Positions 48,501-64,000 of a stretch of DNA of 64,000 nt are shown here, piece after piece. Position 1 is the stretch's first letter, and each line of letters opens with the position of its first letter. This DNA is from Corythoichthys intestinalis (lineage: Eukaryota; Chordata; Actinopteri; Syngnathiformes; Syngnathidae). The DNA is taken from the NCBI RefSeq assembly GCF_030265065.1, contig NC_080396.1, positions 48,225,501 to 48,289,500 on the forward strand. Direction: 5' to 3'. Made by a program: the position numbers and the translations under genes. The notes beneath the pieces were generated by a model. That model saw nothing but the letters and a program-made list of their open reading frames with translations. It was not told where the DNA came from and searched no databases.

Positions 48501-49262
48501 TCGGTTCGTAGTATAGGCCACTGATGTTACCTTCTTTCCAGAGGCTTACGCTGTCACGGCCACTCCTTCCATACTTGATGCCACTTTGGGCCCAAGCCCA
48601 TGGACCAGCTTCTTGGAAAATAAAACAGGATCAATCTCTTCATGATTGCCAAAAATATCGATATATGCAAACTGTCCATAAATCTATGGCAAATAACAAA
48701 ATACTATTCTGTGAATTCATTAATTTTTATAACACAAGCATTTATGTAAGATAGTGTCCTTTATGTGTAGGTGTGTGGGTCAAAACAAAATGAAAAAAAA
48801 AAAAAAAAAAAAAAAAAATCGAAGGAGGGTATTACACGAGTGAATGTGAAATTAATAAAACTTCTTAACATTGTATTGGCGTTATAAATTTACCGAAGGT
48901 GTAGGGCGACAAACACCAAATGACAACATATGTATTAAAACAAATCAAATTGCGTGATATAAGGAACAGAAACATACTTAAAGCGTTTTATTTAGCGAGA
49001 GGTTAGTGACAAATGATCTCGCCCACGGCGACTCTATGGTTGTTCTTGTTTAGGTTACTTTGAATTGCCGCTGCTACTGACTCTTGTTTTTAAATTTGAG
49101 TGGATTACAGGAAATCGTCATGGCGATGACATTAACGACGGCGGATCTTTAGGACAGGATGTGCGACTCACCGTCAGATGTCACAATAGTCACCCCATCC
49201 ACCCAACAACTCCAGTTTAGTCCAACAAAATCCTCGAGAGGTCGATTTTCTAACGCGGTCAT
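31885..49262 (-). CDS. atxn7l2: Ataxin-7-like protein 2, one exon split by a transposon
   Basis: ATXN7-family proteins link the deubiquitinase module to the SAGA complex in the nucleus. Exons on the minus strand: 49172-49262, 48531-48611, 42478-42685, 40756-40963, 40573-40688, 38957-39027 joined with 37143-37285, 36612-36733, 31885-32185. Every junction keeps phase, and the total without the inserted element is 1341 bases (446 aa; human is about 720). The start is MTALENRPLEDFVGLNWSCW, matching human MAALERRVPSLDDF. The first zinc finger is CDHCGQVVKLQAFERHYERQH. The SCA7 tail is VARHHFDVLIE. An acidic block is MSSEENEDDEREG. The conserved C-terminal block reads CTFGCRTLG, FDRRLHHLCFALAAMLEHH and LWKKIPQ. 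The zinc-binding core of the SCA7 domain is not found. The donor of the fourth exon may instead be nine bases earlier (40765). The interrupted exon suggests a damaged or polymorphic allele. Confidence 0.88.
33329..33580 (+). pseudogene. P2RX7-intracellular-domain-like first exon, broken
   Basis: The reading frame starts MAALHADAIQSPSNNDS, with an acidic SDISDRSSAREEIQVFEELE, then meets a stop. In another frame it continues as RLPDMEWSQDTSRLQDW, followed by a donor (gtaagata). Repeat-borne P2RX7-like proteins in fish typically have such an acidic leader and a DW before a cysteine-rich C-x-C-G-x-C block. That block is not found here, so the gene is a fragment. Each inverted-repeat arm also holds a related leader; the right-arm one (minus strand, about 36141-35964) reads LPFQFEPKRNTNEKDSPV. 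Confidence 0.5.
34137..34161. promoter_or_regulatory. ZNF143-type promoter motif
   Basis: The sequence ACTACATTTCCCATGATTC, followed by ACTGCG, matches the known ZNF143/STAF site (ACTACAATTCCCAGCATGC type) with few differences. It lies in the interior of the long-inverted-repeat element, between the two opposed coding exons, and could be a promoter part of the element. This is a motif match only. Confidence 0.4.
35189..35400 (-). CDS. THAP-domain first exon inside the long-inverted-repeat element
   Basis: THAP domains are zinc-dependent DNA-binding modules found in host factors and in P-element and Kolobok proteins. The frame from Met at 35400 reads MPQRCVAMFC, KLYEWPKDSRARKWTSFVRT, then SSVLCCKYFEDACF, and ends at a donor (gtaagt at 35188-35183). 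The C-x4-C pair and the Trp are in place. The expected C-x2-H is C-x2-Y, so the last zinc ligand looks lost. Downstream exons were not found. An upstream in-frame Met at 35514 also exists. Confidence 0.6.
37286..38948. mobile_element. hAT-type element inserted in an atxn7l2 coding exon
   Basis: It is 1663 bp, with ends TAGTGTTGTATCGGTCGCG and GACAAATCTCGTCACTA, flanked by ATCTACAT at 37278-37285 and 38949-38956 (identical, 8 bp). Both ends are rich in 'gaacgattcgttc' and its complement. 'acttcccgttcag' occurs near both ends and in the middle. No transposase frame is recognised, so it is non-autonomous. In the minus-strand gene frame the first codon of the element is TAG. Confidence 0.88.
39115..40140. 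repeat. hAT-like start and about 185-bp tandem repeat in an atxn7l2 intron
   Basis: 'caggggtctgcaactcatgg' at 39115 resembles the end of hAT elements. From about 39530 to 40050 a unit of about 185 bp is repeated nearly three times; each unit has 'aaaataaatgctaac', 'aatcgaga(c/t)tg', 'tttattcacaa' and, in the first two, 'ccacagtggcttaaagact'. 'catagacttcataattata' at 39219 and 'attaagaagtctatga' at 40124 may be the inner arms of the same element. Confidence 0.55.
43155..43788. mobile_element. hAT miniature element, TAGGG(C)TGTCAAA family
   Basis: Ends TAGGGATGTCAAAATTATCG and CGTTTGACACCCCTA. The flanks AAAAAAAT and AAAAATAT agree at seven of eight bases. It belongs to the same family as 16402-17950. 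The centre contains 'gccgccctctgctggcgc' and the module shared with the long inverted repeats (about 43400-43545). Confidence 0.8.
43802..43962. mobile_element. Palindromic Tc1-type miniature element (161 bp)
   Basis: The left half 'caatggggagaacaagtatt' and on, and the right half ending 'acttgttctccccactg', are near-perfect inverted copies of about 65 bp around a 35-bp loop. It is flanked by TA. It would fold into a long hairpin. It sits between a hAT copy and an AT tract. Confidence 0.85.
43967..44225. repeat. Compound microsatellite region
   Basis: An (AT)n tract (about 43974-44007), a T run and a (GT)n tract (about 44023-44053) follow each other. A short non-repeat stretch comes next, then another (TA)n (44169-44225). 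Open frames on both strands here are only translated dinucleotides. Confidence 0.9.
44226..45498. mobile_element. hAT element, longer member of the TAGGGCTGTC family
   Basis: It starts TAGTCCTGTCAAATGTATC and ends CGTTTGACAGCCCA, with AT dinucleotide sequence on both sides, so the duplication cannot be told from the microsatellite. It contains a tandemly doubled segment ('gacgatctttatcttaaca' type, at about 44497 and 44680). The module shared with the long-inverted-repeat element runs from about 45020 to 45255, here including 'catgtgacgtcaccgc'. Confidence 0.75.
46581..46942 (+). pseudogene. HARBI1-like transposase, N-terminal part
   Basis: The frame MTAYLDDPYDIGARIVRGSL continues through DRQNPLAYPQDVLHERYRFS and AEGILYLCQLI, where a stop occurs. 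It goes on with VTRRVRPSQP, MYSIGDAEHLRKNTVCRAIR. The pattern RYRFS-EGI-YLC, TRR and GDAEH-K-TVCRAIR is typical of Harbinger transposases. The catalytic part is missing; the reading runs into the nested hAT element at 46950. Confidence 0.75.
46950..47587. mobile_element. hAT miniature element with perfect 8-bp duplication
   Basis: Ends TAGGGCTGTCAAAATTATCG and CGTTTGACAGCCCTA are flanked by ATTTATAA at 46942-46949 and 47588-47595. The duplication fits the hAT target preference nTnnnnAn. It is the cleanest copy of the family at 16402, 43155 and 44226, and it lies inside the Harbinger element, so it is the younger of the two. Confidence 0.9.
48175..48303 (-). CDS. Myb/SANT-like protein of the Harbinger element, N-terminal fragment
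   Basis: The short frame MARAPYFTEEECAMIM continues with RNYEELKSTLTAKSNTASAS and ends at a stop. The 'FTEEE...YEELK...KSNT' pattern is that of the Myb/SANT-like accessory proteins carried by PIF/Harbinger elements, which bind the element ends. Only about 43 residues remain, so it is not functional as a full protein. It runs opposite to the transposase, as usual in the family. Confidence 0.65.
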   Translation of the reverse strand: MARAPYFTEEECAMIMRNYEELKSTLTAKSNTASASRAQRVC

Positions 49263-51785
49263 TATTGCTTTTTTGCGTTTTCTCAAATTGACAGACGCAC
49301 AATTGTGACGTCATACGGCACGATGTATGTAAAGCTTCTTTCGACATTGTAATCCAATAGAGTTGATTCAAGGTGCACGGACTTTATTTGTTGCGTTGAT
49401 TCCACCTTTGCGAACTGTCACGACACGGATGAATGAGACTCAACACAAACATTTGTCATCCTACTAGCCCAATGGCTGCCAGTGACCGTGAAAGACGTCC
49501 ATTTTGACACCTGCCAACCTATCCCATTTCGAATGAATAGGACGTCTATTGACGTCAATGGCACCTAATGATCTAATTTGATGCCCAAGTAAGCCCTTTT
49601 GTTACTTCACTGGTTAAACAATTAAGTGCATTTATGGAAAAACCTTAGTGGATCTTATTTTGTAACGTGTGGACTAGCGCCCCCCCCCAAAAAAAAAAAA
49701 AAAAAAAAAAAATCAAGCATAAAAATGTTTCACACACAAAAATTATTTTTGCAAGTACAAAAATTATTTCCGAGTGAGAACACAATTTTTGGGGAAGTAT
49801 ACACATTTTTTCATGAGGACATTTTTTTTTTTTTTTTAACAAAGAAATTTGTAATTTTTTTCCCATAAATTGTCCATGGCACGAATTTGAAACAATACCC
49901 CTGGTCCGTGATGACTGACATCAAATTGTGTTTGGAGGGCTCTCCAAATAAGGAAGCTCAAATATTGATCACAAAGTTTTAAAAAGTCCGCCAATTTGCC
50001 CTAAAAATATTTTTGCCGCTCCAATTTATAGAAGTATGACTTTTACTTTTTTGTTTTCTGTTTCAATTGTTTTTTACTACCTTCATAATTTAATGCAACT
50101 TTTCTGTATCATTTTGTGTTTGGGGATTTTCTGATGTAAAGCACTTTGAATTTTCTTGTGTTGAATTATGCTTTGCAAATAAATTTGCCTTGCCTTATTC
50201 AAAATATAAGTAGAGTAATAATTATTGTGCCCCAACCATTTATTTCACATGAATGTTAAGTCTACCGTGTGGTGGCGGGATTGCTCATGTGTAGTTCTAC
50301 TTGTGCACAAAAATGTCATAAAGGAGTGGGAAAAAGATCTCTAGTAAGATATATTTAGAGGTACAAATTGTCATATGAGAAAGGAACATGAATAATGGCA
50401 GAAAAATGCTACTGGAGGTTTGCCACAGGGCTTTGATATAGGTAAGGAAACGCGGGGGGGGGGGGGGGGGGGGGGTTATCCAAGCATACTTACTGCAAGT
50501 GAAATGCACTATACAAGAAACTAGTATGTCTAGTTAACACATAAATGTATGAAGCACTTTTTAAGTACCTCAAAATTGCTTCACTGAATGTAACAAAAAT
50601 GTAATCCTCAAATCTGGTCTGTCATCGCCATTTGTCAGAATTGTCAGGCATGCACTTTGCATTATATTCAACACTTGGTAACAATGTATCCCCCTTTCAG
50701 CTTTATTGAATAAGCAAATGTTTACAACAAACAACATTGTGGTACAAAGCCAGATAATGAAAAATGCATTGCACTCACACTGTATTTTGCAACTGAACTG
50801 CCTTTATTGGTCAAATGATGAATTGCTTTAAAAATTGAAATACTATTGGACACTTCAATGATGTTGAAACTAACAATATTCAAAATGATCAGAATACCAA
50901 ACAGCCGCAACAGTTAAACGTGTAAACAAGTGCAAACAAATGCGTTACCCCCAAAAAAATCCCACTTAAAATCCAAATCTTAAGAAAAAAAATCAACAAC
51001 AGGTAAGTGAGCTAAAATGCACACTCTTAAATAATCTAATTTTGGCAACCAAATGACACAAAATTCTTCACTTTAGGATTGAACCAAAAAGTACAATTGC
51101 TAAATAATTGTTTTTGGCAATTCCATAGAACAATAGGTGCCCAACACTATAACTACAGTATTATTATTGTTAGTCCACACCTTCACACACAATATGAAAC
51201 AAGGTCCAAGCTTATTTTAGCTGTTGAGTTATTAACATTTCATTTTAGATACAGGTACAAACTAATCATTTACATTTGAGAAGAAAAATTCAAAGACAAC
51301 AGAGCAGCCACTCAAAGGCTGCATTCACACTATATATTCAAACTTGCCCAGTAATGCCTGGAAAGCTTATTTCAATACAAAAAAAATAATAGCGTGACTA
51401 ATGTAACAAGATGCAAAAAAAAAAAAAAAAATGCTTCATGTACCTATGCAAAAAATTGAGCCCCAATCGGAGATCCAATCGGAAACAAGTATTTATAAAA
51501 ACGGACAACAAAAAATTCTGAATATTTCCTTGGCATACACCAGGTAATTTGAGGATAATACACAGTCAAAGTTTGGTCATCATATCGATGAGTCAGAAAT
51601 AAACTAAATAAATTGATATAGGCACTTAACGGTAAGTAATAAGGCACTAACTGATAAAACCGCAGTGCAACTATTTAGCCCATAACCATATACCTTGTAA
51701 TCATCCGCTTTTCTTCAATTAATTTGAGCTCCGTGACAAGGACACACAGGGCTAAAATGACTATAGAATAAAGAAGCTGGAAGAG
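49263..51785. other. Spacer between atxn7l2 and sypl2, with sypl2 3' untranslated region
   Basis: Both genes are on the minus strand. From 50702 to 51785 the sequence is free of recognised repeats and fits a sypl2 3' untranslated region, with a poly-A signal as TTTATT at 50702-50707. Between 49263 and 50700 lie a short inverted repeat at 49470-49565 ('atggctgccagtgaccg' against 'gacgtcaatggcac'), an A-run (49689-49712) and a G-run (50453-50475). No gene is seen. Confidence 0.5.
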
Positions 51786-57210
<5,425 letters not shown>

Positions 57211-57517
57211 GTGACTAGTGACGTATACAGAAGTAAATGTGTCAACGCGCCATCTTTGAAAGGTATGGTGCAGCATGGACGTCGAGGTCGACACCATAAT
57301 GGATGTGGAACAGTGAAGCAGATTTCACCACATTTGGCCGAACAAAAATAATTCTCACGGCCGTCTGCTGAAGTGGTATGAGTGAGATACCGTCAAATTA
57401 GACGATATGAACTGAAAGAGGATGTGCATCATAGCAAGTCCCAGAAGAGGGAAAAGAACAAAGCTTGTATAAAAAAGAAATGGGAAACATTTAAAATTTA
57501 AATTTGAGGCTATATCT

Positions 57518-58572
57518 TAGGGTGACCAAACGTCCTCTTTTGCCCGGACATGTCCACTTTTCACATCCTGTTCGGGACGTCCGGCGGGGTTTATAAATTC
57601 ATGAAAAAACCCGGTTTTCATATTTTTCACGGGACCAATTACCGTGTGTTGACAATGACTGACGCTTTATGAAGAATACTATGGTACTGTGCTGTCTGTC
57701 ACATATTCCCAGAGAGCTTGCCCAGTTGTTAAGACTTTAATTACGATCAATACGTATATAAATAAATCCTCATGTACCCAAAAGAGTAATTATGATGAAA
57801 ATACCATTATTTTACTTTGGATACAAAATTTGCACATGTGTGCCCAGTCACAGACTGGCTTTATTATGGCGTTAACTGTCAATTCTCATTCACAAACACT
57901 GTCAATTCTCATTCACAAACAAACCATCGTAACGACATCGTCACGACAAGAGCTCACATCCTATCGGTGTGTACAGTTGCATAACTTACTTTTCGGCAAC
58001 TGTTGACTTCTGTCTGAGCTTTGTACTGGTGTGATCTGTAAAATGCCGTTTGGTGCCGCATCGTTGCGCTGCCGATGATCGTAACCTTTAATTGTGATGT
58101 TTGATTTTGCCTCGGCTACCGTTGCTCGCTAATAAGGTAGATGTCAGTGAGCTAAGCCGTGCTTGGCACTACCGTAAATGTAGTTCTAAACTGTTGCATT
58201 TGGAAACATGCTGGTTGAATTGTTTGTCAGTTTATATCGGTAATTTTTTGTGTGCAATCTAGAACATTGAATGGGAATTGAATGAATTGAGTGGGAATAA
58301 CAATTTGTTGTGATAGTACTTTATAAAAATGTTTTGTTGGCACATCGCCTACTGTGTGTGTGTGTGTGTGTGCATTGACTTAACTTCATTTCCATTGGTC
58401 TGTATTATATTAATATTTTTTTAATCATTATTTAATTCCAGTTTGTATTAATTTATTTACATTATTTATTTATTTATTTTGCATTTTTATTGTCTATATT
58501 TTTGGAATAATAAAGCATATTGAGTAACCTCTGAGTATTTGAATTTGTGTCTTTGGCTATATATTGTATGGC

Positions 58573-58603
<31 letters not shown>

Positions 58604-58757
58604 AATAAAACTGAATTTTTCTATCCAGACGGAGGAGGCACACTTTAAACATATCAAAGTGATATAGGCATCTTTGAGTGAACTTCGAGTAAAATTCAAG
58701 CATCTCGAGGCCGGGCCGAGTGTCCTCTTTATTGGAAATCAAAATATGGTCACCCTA
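57518..58757. mobile_element. hAT-like element between sypl2 and sort1
   Basis: Ends TAGGGTGACCAAACGTCC and 'tcaaaatatggtcacccta' are inverted. The flanks CTATATCT and CCATATCT match at seven of eight bases. The inner arms share 'gtcctctttt' and 'gtgtcctcttta'. There is no transposase frame. It contains a (GT)n at about 58354-58372 and a T run at 58578-58603. Confidence 0.75.
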
Positions 58758-61700
58758 CCATATCTCCTAGTTTTACTTTGTACCATTGTGTTCCTTAACC
58801 TTATTTCAGGCAAGGCATTCATTTTCCCATGAGAAATATCTCACATTATACCACACATCTGACACCAGATCTCAGTCACAGGTGGTACATGAAATGAGAG
58901 AGGCAACTGTTATTAACCCTGGGTATGTTCTTGATTATCTAATATTCTATTCCTGCAGCACTAATGCATTTGATCATAATAATAATAATGCAAACTAATA
59001 CCTGGATAGTTTAGGCATCCAAAGGCCGAGGTTTGTGAAAGTCTTAATATTCAAACAAACTAGTTCCGCCACCTTTTAATTTAAGCAGATTTTTTGTTGT
59101 TGCTGTCGTGCATGATGGGAACACGTCAGACCGGTTTTACCACCCTGCAAGTAAACATGAGCATAATCAAATAACTTGCCAAGAGAGCACATGACCTGTT
59201 CCTATCTTCCTTGACAAATACTTGCATTTATCCTTCCTACCCACTTCAAGCCCCAGTCATGACTGACTTACTCTGTGGTACTAGACACTTAAAAAAGAGT
59301 TAACAGTATTACATTAATGAAGTATTCATTTTGTTAATAACTCTTCTGCCACATGAAGTAGAAGATATGAAGAGTTTGTTGCCTTGGGACGCACATGACC
59401 AACAGTCATGGGTTTTTAGACTGACCCTCTGGTCCATCGTCACATGCACACATTCAACAAAATACACAATCATTACAAGGTAGAAAATTAATAAATTTCT
59501 TCAAATCAGAATTTGAATCCAGTAATGACAAACCAGGTCACTTGAATCATAAAGATTGATAACCTGCAACATAGGTAATAGTGTATATGGGTCAATGTGA
59601 CTAAGGATCTAGTATTGGGCCTACAATAAGTATTTTTGGATGGAGTCAAAATGGGCCAATATCCTCCTTCCTAACATGGTGGTTTTTTATTTTCTTCTTT
59701 CCTTTTCCTTGTCGACTTGCATAAAGGAGACAATAACACGTTTCATCGTTGTTATTTCATTATAATTGTCACTGCGGCATAACATAAGATTTGAAGAGTT
59801 TGTTTCAAAGGGGTTTTCACATTTGAGTCATTCTTCATATATCCAACCACGACCTAAAGATTCCCAAGACTGAGAGATGTCATCCAGGGTTTTCCAATAT
59901 CCCCATTTTTATTTTGATTGTTGTGGAATGACTTTTGTTAGACATCTTAATTAATACAGATAATAAAGATTTGTATTATTGAACCTGTATTTTTAGCAAA
60001 GAAATTATCTGATTTGGATTCAACTAACTAAGGACACAATATTATTCCTACGAGACAAACAAAAAATTGAATATGTAATTGCACCAATACTTATAATTAT
60101 CATATTTTTTCAAATGCTTCAGGCTTAAAGATCAATAAACTGAAATGTGAAATTCTATTTCTTCTAAAAGTATCAACCCTTGAACACTAATTCTAGATTA
60201 GTAACAGCATCACTAATGTTGGGAAATTTTACCGGATATAATATCCTGGATAAAATACATAACTTTTTATCAGTACATAAAGGTACAACACAGTAGGTCA
60301 AATTGTAGTATTGCTCTTTAATTTCCTAATATAATTTCCCAATATTAAATATCACATAAAATTTAAAAAGGTAACATGGGGAAGCAACACAACGACCCAT
60401 GCAACAAAGACAGCAGTGGCGCAATGAAAATCACATGACACGAATTGCATGGGTGAAAATACCCGATGTTAGTGTTCCAGAGTTATGAAAAATCAACCAC
60501 TGTATCTCCAAACGTTTGACTTTCCCCCAAAAAATCAAAGCCTAATGTGTGTCCAGAGATTGTTACCCAGCCTTTTCCCCAGAAGTTTGTGAATCTACAG
60601 TCATTTATAGGATGTTTATTCTACCCTAATGGCCAGCTTATTAGTTATCATGAGTTTCTTACAGAAAAATAATACCCTCTAAAATCTAAAGAATTTCACA
60701 ACATAATAGTTCCATCCATTGAAAATGAGTTATTTAAGGACTATAAAAGTAGAGTGGTCTACCTGTAAATGTTAACACTCTCCATTCAAATAGTATTGAT
60801 TGACATTCTGAATGAAAAATCCTTTTTAACTCATTATCAAACATCACGACACAAGACATCCCCTTCTTTCAAGCGCCACAGAATATTGTGTTCTATTGCT
60901 ACATGAACACAAAGTTTAAAAAAATAAATATTAGATTTCCATCTTTCATCATAAAAAAACTACCGGTACGTCTCTACTCTTTTTCATTCTGTAGTTATGA
61001 GCAGTTAACATCATAAACAACATTGTTATATGTCTTTTGTAATGAATGAGTTGGGAGACAGGGTAATGAATTGAGGGGAATCTTTCTAAAATGTTTAATT
61101 CATTCATATGACCTTTTGTAAACTTGTTCAGAAAGTGTGAGCCATTTATAATTGCCCTATTAGGTCTTCTGTTTGATTGTTTCTTTCCCTTTATTTTTGT
61201 TAACTGTTATTTGAATGGTATTAGTGATGATACTGTTTAACTTTAACATTTGTGAAATTGATATTTGTTGTGGTTACAAAAACAATTTATACATCTTTGG
61301 ACAAAATTGCTTTTGTCTAGTGAATTATTTCACATGAGACTCTTTTCGACACATGACAGCTTGACTCTCAACCTATCATGGAAGTCTCTTGACAGCGCCA
61401 TCTATTGTTATACTCTAGTGAAGGCACCGCCCTCAAACCAGAATCAAACAAATCAAATTGTGCAAATGGGTGTAGCCAGATGAAGGCCAGCCAATCATGT
61501 AATTTCTTCCCTGTGCGCGGCTGTACAGAGCCGAAAGGCACAAAATTGGCTGCTTGCTTTCCCCAGTTGTCAAGCGGACCATTTACAGTCTTTGGTGCTC
61601 AGCGCTTACCGTCATTGATTTTATGTGTATTTTTGACATTGCTAGATTTAAGGGGGTATCTTTTTAATGTCGTGAAATTATTGTTGCCATTGGCACCTGC

Positions 61701-61842
61701 GGCCATAGCGACCCTCATTTTTTTTTATTAACGAAGCTTGATATATATACATAATATTTAAAAAAAAAAACTCCTTTAATCCTGTATTCGTATTTATTTT
61801 TTTAAATTTCTTTTAAAAAATTCTTTGCGTTAGGCGACAACA
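58758..61842. other. Intergenic region between sypl2 and sort1
   Basis: AT-rich and largely free of recognised repeats. No psma5-like frame is visible, although that gene lies between SYPL2 and SORT1 in human. The last 350 bases before 61843 should hold the sort1 promoter and 5' untranslated region; I cannot define sites in it. Confidence 0.45.
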
Positions 61843-62091
61843 ATGGGACTGTGGCTGCGCCTCTCTCTGCTGTGTTCCCTTTTAACTCTGACAGCCGGTG
61901 TTGATTTCCTCCTGGAACCCGACAAAGCGTCAGGGCGAGCGCTTTTTTCTCGAGCTTCGAACCGAGCCAAGAGATCCTTGATGCCCGCTTGGCGTCACAG
62001 TGTGACAAAGAGGAGCGACCCACCAGAAGCCTCCTGCGATACCCTTAAACTTAAAGGATACGAGGCCAAGTTGAACGACAACACACACCGT
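61843..62091 (+). CDS. sort1: Sortilin, first coding exon (3' partial)
   Basis: Sortilin is a Vps10p-domain sorting receptor of the Golgi and endosomes. This exon encodes 83 residues: a signal peptide (MGLWLRLSLLCSLLTLTAG), a propeptide ending in the furin-type site RAKR (41-44) and a second basic site VTKR (54-57). The start of the mature chain follows, with ASCDTLKLKGYEAKLNDNTH. Human SORT1 has RWRR at the cleavage point and EECGRVRDFVAKLANNTHQ after it, so the alignment is close. The exon ends at a strong donor (gtaagt at 62092), phase 0. Start choice: first Met in frame, directly before the signal. The remaining exons lie beyond the window. The neighbours sypl2 and atxn7l2 agree with the human order. 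Confidence 0.85.
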
Positions 62092-64000
62092 GTAAGTTAC
62101 CAGCTGTGCTCCAGTTACACTTTGGTGGGTCCAGGTAGACTAATTAGCCCTAAAATGGCGGCTGGATCGCAGGTGCTCAAATGTATGCTTTATCAGACAC
62201 GGTCATGGTTTATATCAGGAAAATATACAGTATCAGTACAACAAAATGATGTGGTAAGGGTGGACAGAATATCACTTTGTAAATGCCAAATGTCACAGTC
62301 TGATGGCAAGCAATATTATTTGTATTGGACAAAGCTTTGGTCTGACTATATAAAGATCCTTCCAACAGTTCAACATAGCTTTTTAGCACCAAGATGCCAC
62401 CAGCTGGTACCAAATAAATATTTTTATATACAGGTGTAGGTGTACCATGTTAATACATCAACATATTATGTAAAAGTGCAGATTCACTAATTGGTTAATT
62501 TGGCTGGATCGTGGACGGAACAATCCACAAATACAATACAGTATGGCAATATTGATGGACCAACATGTGGACGTTTGCAGCTGTGATGGAATAATGCTTA
62601 GTACAGTTGGGAAATATTTATTGGCCCTAAATTGGGATCCAAATTGAAGTAAGAACCATATAAATATAGCTGTTGTAATGTATTGCAGAGCATCAAAACA
62701 TTCACTTTTCTCCAGGTAAAACTGTTCAAATGTTGTAATTTTCAGCTACTTCAGGATGTGGTCTGTTGTTTGTCAGTTCTGCAAATCTACAGCTGTTTTC
62801 TGCAAAGATTAGGTTCACGACAACAATCATACAAAAGTGATGCCTTGCCATGGCCACAAAGAATTTGCATGTTATTTAAGCCTCCTGTTGGTTCTTGTGC
62901 CAAAAAGCCCCACTTGAACTCTCCTGTTTATGTTTCAACAGTAGTAATACATATTCCCAGGTCGATATAACAGTGGCCTTGCGTTTAGCACATTTGGCTT
63001 TCTATTAGTTTGTGTAAAATTTCACCTCAACGATGTACTGTAAGTGTATAACGTTGGAAAAATGTAACTTGCTATTCTTGCTTAGCTGCTCTCAACCGGT
63101 TTAACTTCTTCAGTGTTCTATTGGCTGTTTGTGTTCCAACACTCTGCATTGCGAATTTTCTTGTTAACCAACTGCCTGACTGAAGAACACAAGGAAGTGA
63201 CCTAATGACCAGCTGTGTACTACTTATTAGTTTGTTTATTTTAAAACATCCACAGTTGTGGTGCCCATTTGTACATTGCAAAAGCAGTAATTTATCCAAT
63301 TGTTACAAGCATTTGACGAGGTTGCGATGTACAAATAATTTGCTGAGCCCTTGTTTCAGCTGAAAAACTTTAAATGAGGAGAAGCGCAGAAAGGGTGTGG
63401 CATTAATCTTGTTAAAAAGACATTGCCCATTTTTTGTTCTGTCTAGAAAAAGCCTAAAGGTATTGTGCTGACATAGGTTCCAGGATAAAACAGCAATTCA
63501 TGTGCTACTATCAACAGCAACCACGGGCCTTGTAACGGTGCAACGGTTCAGTTAGCCCACGGTTCTGTTTGAACCTCGGTTTTGGGATCACGATTTCGGT
63601 TCGGTTTCGGTTTGCGGTTTGCGTTTTGCTTTTTGCTTTTTTTTTTTTTTTTAAATTAAAAAAACTGCCTTCATTTTGCTTATAAGAAAGTGAAATAAAC
63701 ACTTAAAATGTAAACGTTTTCGACTGTTAAAATGCCTCTTAGCTCTTTGGCTAGTGTAGTGACTAACTACTGAAATACACAGTAGTAAAAAAGTTACGTG
63801 GGAAACTGGTGTTACCTTTCATGTTTTTTTTTCCATTTTTCAAAAAAAAAAAAAAAAAAAACATAGTAACCTTTGCTATGTTTGGAGGTCATTTAATGTT
63901 GTGAATCAACCGTTAAAGTTGATAAAATTGCTCCTGTTTTTGCATTAGTTCCCTTCTGTCTACTTTCGACATGTGAAAATTTTAAAACTGTTTCATCCTT
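62092..64000. other. Intron 1 of sort1 with a repeat at the right edge
   Basis: No further sort1 exon is recognised. From about 63535 there is a hAT-like repeat ('ggttctgtttgaacctcgg'). Its part 63895-64000 is an inverted match to 17475-17590 inside the hAT element at 16961-17869. A T run (63637-63652) and an A run (63842-63860) are present. Confidence 0.5.

Larger units (their letters stand above)
46328..48520. mobile_element. PIF/Harbinger transposon, decayed, holding a hAT insertion
   Basis: Inverted ends TGGCCTATACTACGAAGCCG and 'cggttcgtagtataggcca' are flanked by CTG on both sides (46325-46327 and 48521-48523). Three-base duplications fit Harbinger, though TWA is more usual. It encodes a HARBI1-like transposase start on the plus strand and a Myb/SANT-like protein on the minus strand, the two-gene layout of the family. 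A hAT miniature element (46950-47587) lies inside. The right end is only 10 bases into the intron after atxn7l2 exon 2. Confidence 0.85.

Noticed and set aside
62092-62439. Extension of the sort1 frame beyond residue 83
   Set aside because: It follows a gtaagt donor and has no Vps10p similarity, so it is intron.

Overview
This window is nuclear DNA of a ray-finned fish, most likely a percomorph teleost; I cannot name the species. The evidence is intron-split vertebrate genes, many small introns (65-113 bp), long AT dinucleotide tracts, and a dense load of fish-type DNA transposons (Tc1, Tigger, hAT, Harbinger, Kolobok-like) with tRNA-derived SINEs. No retroviral element was identified with confidence.

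Five host genes are supported. From left to right they are the 3' half of a group III metabotropic glutamate receptor, best grm6 (+, 1722-9029); amigo1 (+, 19066-20574, one coding exon); atxn7l2 (-, 49262 down to 31885, eight coding exons rebuilt by splice phase); a synaptophysin-family gene, best sypl2 (-, 57210 down to 51786, six exons); and the first coding exon of sort1 (+, 61843-62091). The run amigo1 - atxn7l2 - sypl2 - sort1 matches the human 1p13.3 block. No cyb561d1 or psma5 was recognised here, and grm6 sits where gpr61 lies in human.

Between genes and inside introns the window is a stack of transposons, many placed by exact target-site duplications. These include hAT elements with 8-bp duplications at 3682, 11891, 16402 (with another hAT inside), 18593, 37286 and 46950; Tc1 elements at 13182, 24324, and 25960 (with another Tc1 inside); Tigger at 5702; and PIF/Harbinger at 46328. 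A 4.1-kb Kolobok-like element with very long inverted repeats (32261-36400), carrying a THAP exon and P2RX7-like exons, lies in the last atxn7l2 intron.

The most striking observation is a 1.66-kb hAT-type element (37286-38948, duplication ATCTACAT) that appears to sit inside a coding exon of atxn7l2. Removing it restores one continuous 446-codon reading frame across all eight exons. With it in place, the frame meets a stop at the first codon of the element.
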